In this document: one piece after another, positions 1 to 5,536 of the stretch | Layout of the letters: every line of letters starts with the position of its first letter | Numbering within the stretch: the stretch's first letter is position 1 | Assembly: GCA_964425255.1 (NCBI GenBank) | Contig: CAYRMV010000132.1 | Location: 1 to 8,828 of the forward strand | Direction of reading: 5' to 3' | Length of the DNA: 8,828 nt | Origin: CAYRMV01 sp964425255 | GTDB lineage: Bacteria > Bacteroidota > Bacteroidia > Flavobacteriales_D > Crocinitomicaceae | Notes under the pieces: generated by a model | What the model was told of the DNA's origin: nothing | Seen by the model: only the letters and a program-made list of their open reading frames with translations | The model's database searches: none | Program-made: the position numbers and the translations under genes

Positions 1-678
1 ATGGTTATTGTGTGGAATGATTTAGCAGGAGGAAATCGGGAGTTGGTTGCAGGTTTAGTCGGAATCAATAGTTTATTGCAAGTATTCTTTTTTGGTGCGT
101 ATGCTTATTTTTACTTAGAAATCATGTTGCCAATGTTTGGGATTCAAGGACTTTCAGTAGATATTTCTATTATTGAAATTGCTACTACGGTTGGGATCTA
201 CTTGGGAATACCTTTTGTTCTTGCTATTTTAAGTCGTTGGATGATTATCAAAATGAAAGGAGAAAATTGGTTTAAAGTCATTTTTTTACCCAAAATATCA
301 CCTCTTACACTAATTGCTCTTTTGTTTACCATTTTTGTGATGTTTAGTATGAAAGGAAATATGATTGTTCAAATTCCGATGGACGTACTTCGAGTAGCGA
401 TCCCTTTGGTGATTTTTTTCCTTTTTCAATTTTCATTGATGTTTATTCTAGGAAAGTGGCTGGGTGCAAATTATGCTGACAATGTAGCTTTGTCATTTAC
501 AGCATCAGGAAATAATTTTGAACTAGCAATTGCTGTTTCAGTGGCTGTTTTTGGAATTAATTCCGGTCAAGCTTTTGCTGGTGTCATCGGACCTTTGGTA
601 GAAGTTCCAGTACTTATTTTGATGGTTCGTTTAGCGCGTTTGTTGAAAAATAAATGGTATGAGGTTCAAACGAGTTGA
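1..678 (+). CDS. ACR3-type arsenite efflux permease, C-terminal part (5' end outside window)
   Basis: This is the C-terminal part of an inner-membrane permease of the ACR3 (arsenical resistance-3, BART superfamily) group, which exports arsenite using the proton gradient. The 225 visible residues hold about six hydrophobic segments (roughly 15-37, 58-78, 100-117, 128-150, 162-185, 190-213). Family hallmarks are MVIVWNDLAGG at the left edge, PKISPLTLIALLFT (97-110), SGNNFELAIAV (169-179) with the conserved Glu (E174), and IGPLVEVPVLI (196-206). Full members are about 350 residues with ten membrane segments, so about 130 residues lie upstream. The ATG at base 1 is therefore internal. The conserved arsenite-binding Cys normally sits about three residues before this MVIVW motif, just outside the window. 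The stop overlaps the end of the opposed response-regulator gene. ACR3 is very likely; that it serves arsenite rather than another metalloid is inferred from family. Confidence 0.9.
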   Translation: MVIVWNDLAGGNRELVAGLVGINSLLQVFFFGAYAYFYLEIMLPMFGIQGLSVDISIIEIATTVGIYLGIPFVLAILSRWMIIKMKGENWFKVIFLPKISPLTLIALLFTIFVMFSMKGNMIVQIPMDVLRVAIPLVIFFLFQFSLMFILGKWLGANYADNVALSFTASGNNFELAIAVSVAVFGINSGQAFAGVIGPLVEVPVLILMVRLARLLKNKWYEVQTS

Positions 679-1106
679 GCATGTTTTGTCCAAAATCGGA
701 AAATCCCGTGAATTGTACTCATAAATTCCTCCATGTCTATAGGTTTGGTGGTGAAACAATTGGCGTGTAATTGATAGGCTTTTTCAATGTCGCTTTCAGA
801 AGAGGAAGTAGTTAAAATGTTGACAGGAATTTTTTGGGTTAGAGGGTTTGTTTTCAGTTTGCTTAAAATTTCGAAACCATTTAAAAAGGGGAGATTTATG
901 TCCATAATAATCAGATTAGGCAAAGGGAAGGTTGAAACGGACGCTTTTTGATTGATGTAGTCAAGTGCTTCTCTTCCATTTTTTATCACGTGTAAATTCA
1001 AGTTGAAATCTACTTCTTCCAATGCTTCGTGTATGAGAAGAATATCGCCCTCATTGTCCTCAATTAGCAAAACATCAATTAAATTCATCCGTTTAAGATT
1101 TGGCAT
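666..1106 (-). CDS. single-domain response regulator (CheY-like receiver)
   Basis: This is a stand-alone phosphoreceiver domain of 146 residues with no output domain, cytosolic, of the Rcp1-like kind often paired with hybrid or phytochrome-type histidine kinases. The acidic pocket is E16-D17 (LLIEDNEGD), the phosphoacceptor is D69 in NLIIMDINLP, the switch Thr is T99 in ILTTS, and the conserved Lys is K121 in TTKPID. All are present, so it should be phosphorylatable. The start is uncertain: ATG at 1106 or the in-frame ATG at 1088 (residue M7, giving MNLIDVLLIEDN), which fits the usual family start better; neither has a clear ribosome site. No histidine kinase is in the window, so it looks like an orphan regulator. 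Its last 13 bases overlap the convergent permease gene. The receiver fold is certain, the pathway unknown. Confidence 0.93.
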   Translation of the reverse strand: MPNLKRMNLIDVLLIEDNEGDILLIHEALEEVDFNLNLHVIKNGREALDYINQKASVSTFPLPNLIIMDINLPFLNGFEILSKLKTNPLTQKIPVNILTTSSSESDIEKAYQLHANCFTTKPIDMEEFMSTIHGIFRFWTKHAQLV

Positions 1107-1152
1107 CTGACATCTTAGTGACTCTAAAGAAACAATGAAAAATTGAAATATC

Positions 1153-1160
1153 CAAATTTA
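1153..1160 (-). promoter_or_regulatory. possible -7 element for the response regulator gene
   Basis: Read on the minus strand this is TAAATTTG, an exact match to the Bacteroidota -7 consensus TAnnTTTG, 46 bases before the first candidate ATG. No TTTG lies at the expected distance upstream, so this is only a candidate; an eight-base match in AT-rich DNA can arise by chance. Confidence 0.25.
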
Positions 1161-1230
1161 TTTTTTGTTGAATTGCTTTTATTTCCTAGTGTTTTCAGTT
1201 TTGGTAAATTATGTTTACATAGAATTGTTC

Positions 1231-1251
1231 TACTATTGTTTTACTATTGTT
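1231..1251. repeat. tandem direct repeat TACTATTGTT, 11-base period
   Basis: TACTATTGTT occurs at 1231-1240 and again at 1242-1251, separated by one T. The 11-base period is about one helical turn, so two copies would lie on the same face of the DNA, as expected for a regulator binding in tandem. It lies between two divergent genes. It could also be a simple slippage duplication; no regulator is suggested by the sequence. Confidence 0.35.
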
Positions 1252-1356
1252 ATCCAATTTTCATAAGATTAACACATTTTTCTTTATGTAGAATCAATCT
1301 CATTCCAAATTAATGGTAGGTATTGCAAATATGTAGTTTAATTTTTACCTTTAACT

Positions 1357-1896
1357 ATGCCATTCAATCGTTTAAATCACTCTATATTGGGCGAAATTCG
1401 TCCGCGCTTTGTTCTCCAAATTCATTGCGATCGTGACAAAGCTTTTCAAGCTGTCTTAGACAAATCAACTGAGGATACTTCTGTGCTTGCTGTACCTTCC
1501 AGAGACATTATCTTTCTGAGGATTCCGGAAGCAGATCAACATTATTGGTCGCCTGAAATGACTGTTCGGTTTGATAAAAGTGAATTTTCAGACGAGGTTT
1601 TTGCTTGTTGCTTATTGGGTCCTAAACAAAGTGTTTGGGCCATGTTTGCATTGATCTATGGTCTGGTTTTGTTAGCAACTGCTTTTGGTGGGTCATTTGG
1701 GTTGGTTCAATACCAAACTTCTGGTTCAAGTCCGTTTTTGTGGGTGATTCCCATTGGAATTGTTCTCTTTCTTACCTTTTTTATTTCTGCTAAAATGGGA
1801 CAAAGAAAAGGCAGAGATCAAATGTTGCATTTAGTAAGTTTTTTGTACCATTCGTTGAATGAAGTTACTGATTTGAAACGAATTGAACGGAAATAA
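1357..1896 (+). CDS. conserved two-TM membrane protein of unknown function
   Basis: I cannot assign a function. The 179-residue protein has a soluble N-terminal part (1-90), two hydrophobic segments (about 92-117 and 126-146), and a short basic and helical tail (147-179, including KMGQRKGRDQ). With no signal peptide, both ends probably face the cytosol, the positive patch after the second segment fitting the positive-inside rule. The phrases HYWSPEMTVRF (62-72) and LLGPKQSVWAMF (86-97) look like family signatures; I recall similar proteins in Flavobacteriia annotated as hypothetical. The N-terminal part, with predicted strands and a helix, might be a divergent START/SRPBCC-like domain, a weak inference. 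It has its own intergenic start and no Shine-Dalgarno site. The following gene has its own promoter, so an operon is unlikely. Confidence 0.8.
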   Translation: MPFNRLNHSILGEIRPRFVLQIHCDRDKAFQAVLDKSTEDTSVLAVPSRDIIFLRIPEADQHYWSPEMTVRFDKSEFSDEVFACCLLGPKQSVWAMFALIYGLVLLATAFGGSFGLVQYQTSGSSPFLWVIPIGIVLFLTFFISAKMGQRKGRDQMLHLVSFLYHSLNEVTDLKRIERK

Positions 1897-1912
1897 TTCC
1901 CTGAAAATGAAG

Positions 1913-1929
1913 TAGCTTTGTATAAGCTA
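1913..1929 (+). terminator. small hairpin after the 179-residue protein gene
   Basis: TAGCTT (1913-1918) and AAGCTA (1924-1929) form a perfect six-pair stem with a five-base loop, 17 bases after the stop codon. Downstream is T-rich (GATTTTGATTT) but without an immediate T run, so as an intrinsic terminator it would be weak. Its place between a stop and the next promoter supports this reading. Confidence 0.3.
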
Positions 1930-1940
1930 AATGTATTGAT

Positions 1941-1970
1941 TTTGATTTAGCAACAAAGTTTGTACTTTTG
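1941..1970 (+). promoter_or_regulatory. Bacteroidota-type promoter of the seven-TM protein gene
   Basis: TTTG (1941-1944), an 18-base spacer and TACTTTTG (1963-1970) match the Bacteroidota primary-sigma consensus TTTG-N17-23-TAnnTTTG exactly. Transcription should begin about five bases after the -7 box, at about 1975, which is the A of the ATG. The mRNA would thus be leaderless or nearly so. The same -7 octamer, TACTTTTG, is used before katG. Confidence 0.75.
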
Positions 1971-1974
1971 TACC

Positions 1975-2640
1975 ATGCAAAATTTTGAAATTATTCATTT
2001 TTCGCTTTTTGGTTTGGATTTACAAGAACCGATGGCATTTGTTACCAACCTTCTTTTAGCGAGTTTTTCTTTTTTTGCAGCTTGGTCAATTCATGTGAAA
2101 ATGGATGAATCATTGTCCAACTTCAAATTGTTTTTTCTTTCATTTGCTTTGTCCACCTTTTTGGGTGCATTGGGACATGTTTTCTTTCAATATACTGCGA
2201 TGTTTGGCAAATATCCGTCTTGGATTATGGGGGTTGTAGCAGGCTTTTATGCTGGAAAATCCATTTTAGGATTGTATCAATCTTCTAACAAAGAATCTTT
2301 TTTGTTCCACTTTTTATGGGTGAAAGGACTCTTGCTTTTGTTGTTGAGTCTTGTCACGCAAAAATTTGTTTTTGTGGCCATTGATGCGATTCTAACTTAT
2401 TTATTGTACACCGGTTTTTTATCCTACAAAATGTGGAAAAATGGAAATCTTGCGATGAAATATTTTTTCATCGGTGTTTTAGTGTTGATTCCTTCTGCTT
2501 TTATTTTTCTTCTAAATTGGAACATTCACCTGTACCTCAATCGAGATGATTTAAGTCATTTGCTCATGCTTGCTTGCGTGATCTATTTTTACAAAGGCGT
2601 TTCCAAACTGAGCCAACAAGATGAGATGCAAGTGGTGTGA
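1975..2640 (+). CDS. polytopic (about seven-TM) membrane protein of unknown function
   Basis: This is a 221-residue inner-membrane protein with about seven hydrophobic segments (20-40, 50-73, 82-101, 108-128, 130-150, 161-181, 193-209). I chose the ATG at 1975. The open frame extends to a TTG at 1960, but those codons overlap the -7 promoter box, so they cannot be the start of a message made from it. Charged or polar residues in or beside membrane segments include H68 (GALGHVFF), D137 (AIDAIL), H185 and D191-D192/H195 (NRDDLSHLLM). Seven segments with conserved His and Asp are loosely reminiscent of the CREST membrane-hydrolase group and of the Bacteroidota family I recall as DUF6962, but the exact SxxxH and HxxxH motifs of CREST are not present. 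Function remains unassigned. It is transcribed alone. Confidence 0.8.
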   Translation: MQNFEIIHFSLFGLDLQEPMAFVTNLLLASFSFFAAWSIHVKMDESLSNFKLFFLSFALSTFLGALGHVFFQYTAMFGKYPSWIMGVVAGFYAGKSILGLYQSSNKESFLFHFLWVKGLLLLLLSLVTQKFVFVAIDAILTYLLYTGFLSYKMWKNGNLAMKYFFIGVLVLIPSAFIFLLNWNIHLYLNRDDLSHLLMLACVIYFYKGVSKLSQQDEMQVV

Positions 2641-2745
2641 TTTGTATTCCTTTTCGGATTTTACATTTTTCTCAAAACAGAATAGCTCAATGTTGTAACC
2701 GTTTGTCTTTTATTTGGTTATATCTGCATTGATTAAAAAGCTTTT

Positions 2746-3201
2746 ATGTTTAAAATTACATCATTCCATGTTTTTTTTGTTTTTACTTCTCTGTCTAGTT
2801 TCTCACAATGGATAAATCCGAATGTTGATTCATTGTTGGTTTGTGAAAAATTAAATGAAATTCGTATTAACGAGGAAAACAAAGAGTTTTATTCCACTTT
2901 TAATGGTGGAGTTTATACATGTGATTTGTTGTTTAAAAATACAGATACAACAATTTACAAAGTAAGTTATTTATTTCATAAGAATCAAAATTTAGTATTT
3001 TTCAAGCTGAAATACTCAACAGGTCAATCAGTTAATGGTTATTTTCGAAAAACAACCATTCAATTTGAAGACAATTATGATGAGGTTGAAGATTGTTGGG
3101 TACAAGATTTGATTTGGCATTATTTTGATGAAAATAATCAACTCATTAAAACAGAGATTTACGGTCTAGGAGGAAAATATGATTCGGATATTTTCGAATA
3201 A
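2746..3201 (+). CDS. small secreted protein of unknown function, possibly truncated
   Basis: The 151-residue product begins with a Sec signal peptide (MFKITSFHVFFVFTSLSSFS, probable cut before Q21), so it is periplasmic, secreted or surface-bound. The mature part is rich in aromatic and acidic residues with strand-like stretches (KVSYLFHKNQNLVFFKLKY, 72-90; WHYFDENNQLIKTEIYG, 124-140). The latter resembles the repeated strands of MORN/YwqK-like Bacteroidota proteins, but I cannot assign a family. Cysteines C33, C59 and C117 could form a disulfide. There is no clear promoter: TATATCTG at 2719-2726 is one base off the -7 consensus. After the TAA at 3199-3201 the same frame stays open for another 34 codons up to a TGA at 3304-3306, right before the terminator, so the gene may once have been about 186 codons. 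Confidence 0.7.
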   Translation: MFKITSFHVFFVFTSLSSFSQWINPNVDSLLVCEKLNEIRINEENKEFYSTFNGGVYTCDLLFKNTDTTIYKVSYLFHKNQNLVFFKLKYSTGQSVNGYFRKTTIQFEDNYDEVEDCWVQDLIWHYFDENNQLIKTEIYGLGGKYDSDIFE

Positions 3202-3306
3202 TATGAATTAGAATTAAGTGAAGTCTTTCAAATCGATGATTGTTTTTCTGAATTTGAGTTATATTATCTGGAAACAATTTCGTCAAAATTTATAAATATT
3301 GCATGA
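3202..3306 (+). other. in-frame continuation beyond the stop of the secreted protein gene
   Basis: Read in the frame of the preceding gene, these bases encode 34 residues starting YELELSEVFQIDDCFSEF and ending SSKFINIA, then TGA. The composition (acidic, with aromatic residues) resembles the gene upstream, and the frame ends just before the terminator stem at 3313. In DNA this AT-rich, 34 stop-free codons are uncommon but not extraordinary (my rough estimate is about 6 percent). Possible explanations are a nonsense mutation, a sequence error at TAA 3199-3201, readthrough, or chance. Confidence 0.35.
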
Positions 3307-3312
3307 TAAAAC

Positions 3313-3348
3313 AAAAACTGTCCCATTCAAATGAATCAGACAGTTTTT
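3313..3348. terminator. bidirectional intrinsic terminator
   Basis: AAAAACTGTC (3313-3322) pairs perfectly with GACAGTTTTT (3339-3348), and the 16-base loop holds a further four-pair stem (ATTC 3325-3328 with GAAT 3333-3336). Because the stem starts with A5 and ends with T5, it works as stem plus T-run in both directions. It lies between two convergent genes, the secreted protein on the left and the barrel protein on the right. GCATGA (3301-3306) and TCATGC (3348-3353) could extend it outward after a six-base bulge. Confidence 0.88.
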
Positions 3349-3365
3349 CATGCTTTTTGAAATAA

Positions 3366-4433
3366 TTAGAATGCAAATCCAATTCCAAATTTCATATAGA
3401 AAGGATTCGATGCAATCTTCTGAACAAAATCGTCTAACTTGCTATCTTCCTCGCTGTCAGAAGAACGTTTGGTTGGCGAAATCCCTGGTCGCATCCCAAC
3501 TTCTCCATTCAGATAAAACCCAGGCTTCAATACAAATTTTTTGAAACTATTTGTAGTAACACCAACTCGGAATCCAAATGGGCGTTTCTTGACATCTTGA
3601 ATAGCCGACTCCATGATATTTCCATTAGAGGCGTTGTAATAAATCAAATCAGATGTGGAAATACTTGGTGCAAACAACAATTCGAAACTAGACATGCTAA
3701 AAAAATTCGCTTTCATTTTCGTCTTTCTCAGATTTTTGTATTGGAAAAATGTTTTGTATCCTGTAAATGTTCCCATGTGAATTCCAATTCCGATTACCCC
3801 AGATCGATATGGTAAAATAAACTCATTGGGTAATGGTTGATTATTCGCTAGTGTGATAAACTCTTTTGTTGTGTCTACTTTTTCTTGGTTGTAAAAACAG
3901 TTTGCTCCCTGTAGATAATAACTCACTCCAACTCCTGTTGTTGTTCTTTTTTGGTAACTGTAATCTGTTTTATATGAATAATAATTAGTAGTTACTACAT
4001 CTCCTGCTCGTGATTGATCGATGACATCGATTCCAACGGTTGGTTTCAGTTTTACATCCTCAATTTTATCTTTCCAATTAAAAATTGCAGAGAAACTCAT
4101 TTTACTGTATTTGTTCCCTTTCTCATACAAATTGGATTTACTAAATAAATCAGATCCAGAAAGATCGAATGCATAGTTTGCTCGAAATAAAAAGCGTTTG
4201 GGCGAGTAACTAGCGGTGAATTCTCCAAATATACCTCCTGTTGAAGTCGAAATGTCTGCTCCTGCATTGAATCCAACATGATAATTGGTGCGCATGGCAT
4301 TGTTGTAACGTTGGTCGATTTTTAAATTCGTATCGGAAGGTGACACATAATTGCGTTTATCCTCCAATTGTGCATGGAGATTTTCGTTCGATAATAGGAT
4401 CAAACATACTACACTTAATTTCCACGTTTTCAT
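3366..4433 (-). CDS. predicted outer-membrane beta-barrel protein of unknown function
   Basis: The 355-residue product starts with a Sec signal peptide (MKTWKLSVVCLILLSNENLHA, probable cut before Q22). The mature part alternates short amphipathic strands with Gly and aromatic residues, for example YHVGFNAGADIST (51-63), FLFRANYAFDL (81-91), MSFSAIFNW (112-120), GVIGIGIHMGTF (212-223) and GFRVGVTTN (287-295). It ends YMKFGIGFAF, a terminal Phe after an amphipathic strand as recognised by the BAM machinery. This supports an outer-membrane barrel of roughly 10-14 strands. A Ser/Asp/Glu/Lys-rich loop (321-335) precedes the last strand. It does not look like PorP/SprF or a TonB receptor, and I cannot name its family. 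It lies downstream of oxyR on the same strand with an 81-base gap, so joint transcription is possible, but an 8-base dyad in that gap suggests separate control. Confidence 0.8.
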   Translation of the reverse strand: MKTWKLSVVCLILLSNENLHAQLEDKRNYVSPSDTNLKIDQRYNNAMRTNYHVGFNAGADISTSTGGIFGEFTASYSPKRFLFRANYAFDLSGSDLFSKSNLYEKGNKYSKMSFSAIFNWKDKIEDVKLKPTVGIDVIDQSRAGDVVTTNYYSYKTDYSYQKRTTTGVGVSYYLQGANCFYNQEKVDTTKEFITLANNQPLPNEFILPYRSGVIGIGIHMGTFTGYKTFFQYKNLRKTKMKANFFSMSSFELLFAPSISTSDLIYYNASNGNIMESAIQDVKKRPFGFRVGVTTNSFKKFVLKPGFYLNGEVGMRPGISPTKRSSDSEEDSKLDDFVQKIASNPFYMKFGIGFAF

Positions 4434-4447
4434 CTTTTTCAGTTTTT

Positions 4448-4473
4448 AATTCACTGACAAAGTTGAGTGAATT
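4448..4473. promoter_or_regulatory. inverted repeat upstream of the barrel protein gene
   Basis: AATTCACT (4448-4455) and AGTGAATT (4466-4473) are perfect reverse complements around a 10-base centre that itself has CAA (4458-4460) and TTG (4463-4465). It ends 14 bases before the ATG at 4433. On neither strand does a T run follow, so it is not an intrinsic terminator; an operator or a leader hairpin is more likely. No match to the -7/-33 consensus is convincing in this gap. Confidence 0.4.
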
Positions 4474-4516
4474 CAAAGTGGATTTTGTACGAAAATTTAC
4501 GTATATTAATATAATT

Positions 4517-5452
4517 TTAAACAGGCAACAACATCTGTCCTTTCACAAAGAGCTCGGGCAATAATTTCGATATTCTGTCTTGAATTTCGGATTCCATTTT
4601 TTCCAATAGTTTTTTCTTTACAAAATGTCGATGAACTACTAAACCAACTGTTCGGTAGGGTACAGGTGGAGCAAAAGAACTGATTTTCCAACTTTCTTCT
4701 TCCGATAATTCAATCGCTGAAAGATAGGGCAACAAAGTAGCAGCATCATTGGCACGAACAAAACGAAGTAAACTATCAATCGATCCAGCTTTGTAACGAA
4801 AATTGAGTTTGTTTGTTAATTGCTTTTGATGAAAATCACACAATTCTAACACTTGGGTTCGCATACAGTGTCCTTCTTCTAATAAACACAAATTGCTGAC
4901 ATCAACTTCTTTGGCGGTAACCAAGGTGTCTTTCTGAATCGATGAGTCATAGTAAACAAATGGTTCGTCGTACAACTTTATTTCTAGAATATCTTTGTCC
5001 TGAATCGGAATGGAAACAATACCGATGTCTAAATCCCTGGATTTAATTCGTCGGATAATTTCACTTGTAGTCTGTTCCGTTACTTGAATATCCATTTCTG
5101 GAAATTGATCTGCGAAATGATGCAAAAATTGGGGTAACAAAAACGGTGCAATGGTTGGGATGACCGAAATACTTAAATTTCCTTTTTGTTCTCCTTTGAT
5201 TTCCTGAGTCAAAACGGATAAATTATCAATTTCTTTGTTGATTTGCTTGAGTTGTTCCAACACAATTTCGCCTTCTTTGGTCACTTCCAAGGGTTTTTTC
5301 TTTCGATCAAAGATCAATATTCCGATTTCGTCTTCAAATTTTGAAATCATTGTACTCAAAGTCGATTGTGTGATAAAACAACTTTCAGCTGCTTGTTCAA
5401 AATGCTTGTGTTCTGCGAGGGCTAGAATGTATTGAAATTGTTGAATGTTCAT
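4517..5452 (-). CDS. oxyR: OxyR, hydrogen-peroxide-sensing LysR-family regulator
   Basis: This is a 311-residue LysR-type regulator, cytosolic and acting as a tetramer on DNA. The N-terminal winged helix-turn-helix covers about residues 1-60 (MNIQQFQYILALAEHKHFEQ, then SCFITQSTLSTMISKFEDEIG). The rest is a periplasmic-binding-protein-like sensor domain. The diagnostic feature is GHCMRTQVLELC: C196 and C205 are eight residues apart, as are C199 and C208 of E. coli OxyR, which form a disulfide on peroxide exposure. H195 matches H198, and T100 in IPTIAPFLLP matches the peroxide-pocket Thr. An extra C189 lies nearby. I start at ATG 5452; the frame is open to 5647, but that extension runs antisense through katG, has no LysR similarity, and lies upstream of the promoter. 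It is divergent from katG, the classical OxyR target. Identity is very secure. Confidence 0.96.
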   Translation of the reverse strand: MNIQQFQYILALAEHKHFEQAAESCFITQSTLSTMISKFEDEIGILIFDRKKKPLEVTKEGEIVLEQLKQINKEIDNLSVLTQEIKGEQKGNLSISVIPTIAPFLLPQFLHHFADQFPEMDIQVTEQTTSEIIRRIKSRDLDIGIVSIPIQDKDILEIKLYDEPFVYYDSSIQKDTLVTAKEVDVSNLCLLEEGHCMRTQVLELCDFHQKQLTNKLNFRYKAGSIDSLLRFVRANDAATLLPYLSAIELSEEESWKISSFAPPVPYRTVGLVVHRHFVKKKLLEKMESEIQDRISKLLPELFVKGQMLLPV

Positions 5453-5458
5453 CGATAT

Positions 5459-5478
5459 TATCAATATTGTTATTGAAA
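5459..5478. promoter_or_regulatory. candidate OxyR operator between oxyR and katG
   Basis: TATCAATA (5459-5466) and TATTGAAA (5471-5478) are inverted copies (7 of 8 symmetric, with TCAATA/TATTGA perfect) around TTGT. The centre is about 52 bases before the inferred katG start, a typical site for LysR-family activators, and about 20 bases inside the inferred oxyR transcript, where binding would block oxyR. A second AT-rich stretch with symmetric TATA motifs (5480-5492) overlaps the katG -33 region and could be the activation half-site. It does not match the four-box E. coli OxyR consensus. Assignment to OxyR is inferred from position. Confidence 0.5.
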
Positions 5479-5484
5479 ATATAG

Positions 5485-5516
5485 TTTTTATAAAACAAAA
5501 ATAGCACATACTTTTG
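5485..5516 (+). promoter_or_regulatory. katG promoter with a poor -33 box
   Basis: TACTTTTG (5509-5516) is an exact TAnnTTTG -7 box; transcription should start near 5521, giving a leader of about 16 bases to ATG 5537. At -33 there is only TTTT (5485-5488, 20-base spacer) in place of TTTG. A good -7 with a weak -33 next to a LysR-type dyad fits an activator-dependent promoter. Confidence 0.6.
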
Positions 5517-5526
5517 AAAAACCAAA
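5496..5526 (-). promoter_or_regulatory. oxyR promoter
   Basis: On the minus strand TTTG (5526-5523), a 19-base spacer and TATTTTTG (5503-5496) match the Bacteroidota consensus exactly. Transcription should begin near 5490, giving a leader of about 38 bases that contains the candidate operator. The -33 box lies beyond the katG -7 box, so the two promoters interleave on opposite strands. Confidence 0.7.
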
Positions 5527-5536
5527 AAGTTACAAG

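Larger units (their letters stand above)
1107..1356. other. divergent intergenic region, AT-rich
   Basis: These 250 bases separate the response regulator from the 179-residue membrane protein gene, and both are transcribed outward. I see no open frame or RNA gene. It must hold two promoters, but neither is clear. For the leftward gene, TAAATTTG on the minus strand (1160-1153) matches TAnnTTTG but lacks a good -33 partner. For the rightward gene, TAATTTTT (1339-1346) matches 7 of 8 bases, also without a good -33 box. A 10-base direct repeat lies near the middle. Confidence 0.5.

Noticed and set aside
1960..1974. TTG start for the seven-TM protein
   Set aside because: These codons overlap the -7 promoter box TACTTTTG, so they would not be in the message; ATG 1975 fits.
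4448..4473. Intrinsic terminator for oxyR
   Set aside because: The dyad is followed by an A run, not a T run, when read in the oxyR direction, and sits much closer to the next gene's start than to the oxyR stop.
4502..4513. Perfect palindrome TATATTAATATA after oxyR
   Set aside because: A pure A/T palindrome in AT-rich spacer is likely by chance and has no loop; I see no supporting context.
3350..4564. Short open frames antisense to the barrel protein and across its start
   Set aside because: They are shadows of the long minus-strand gene, with no domain, promoter or plausible composition.
5453..5536. E. coli-type OxyR site (ATAG-N7-CTAT repeated)
   Set aside because: I stepped through the gap at 11-base spacing and found no set of four matching boxes; only isolated ATAG tetramers at 5481 and 5501.
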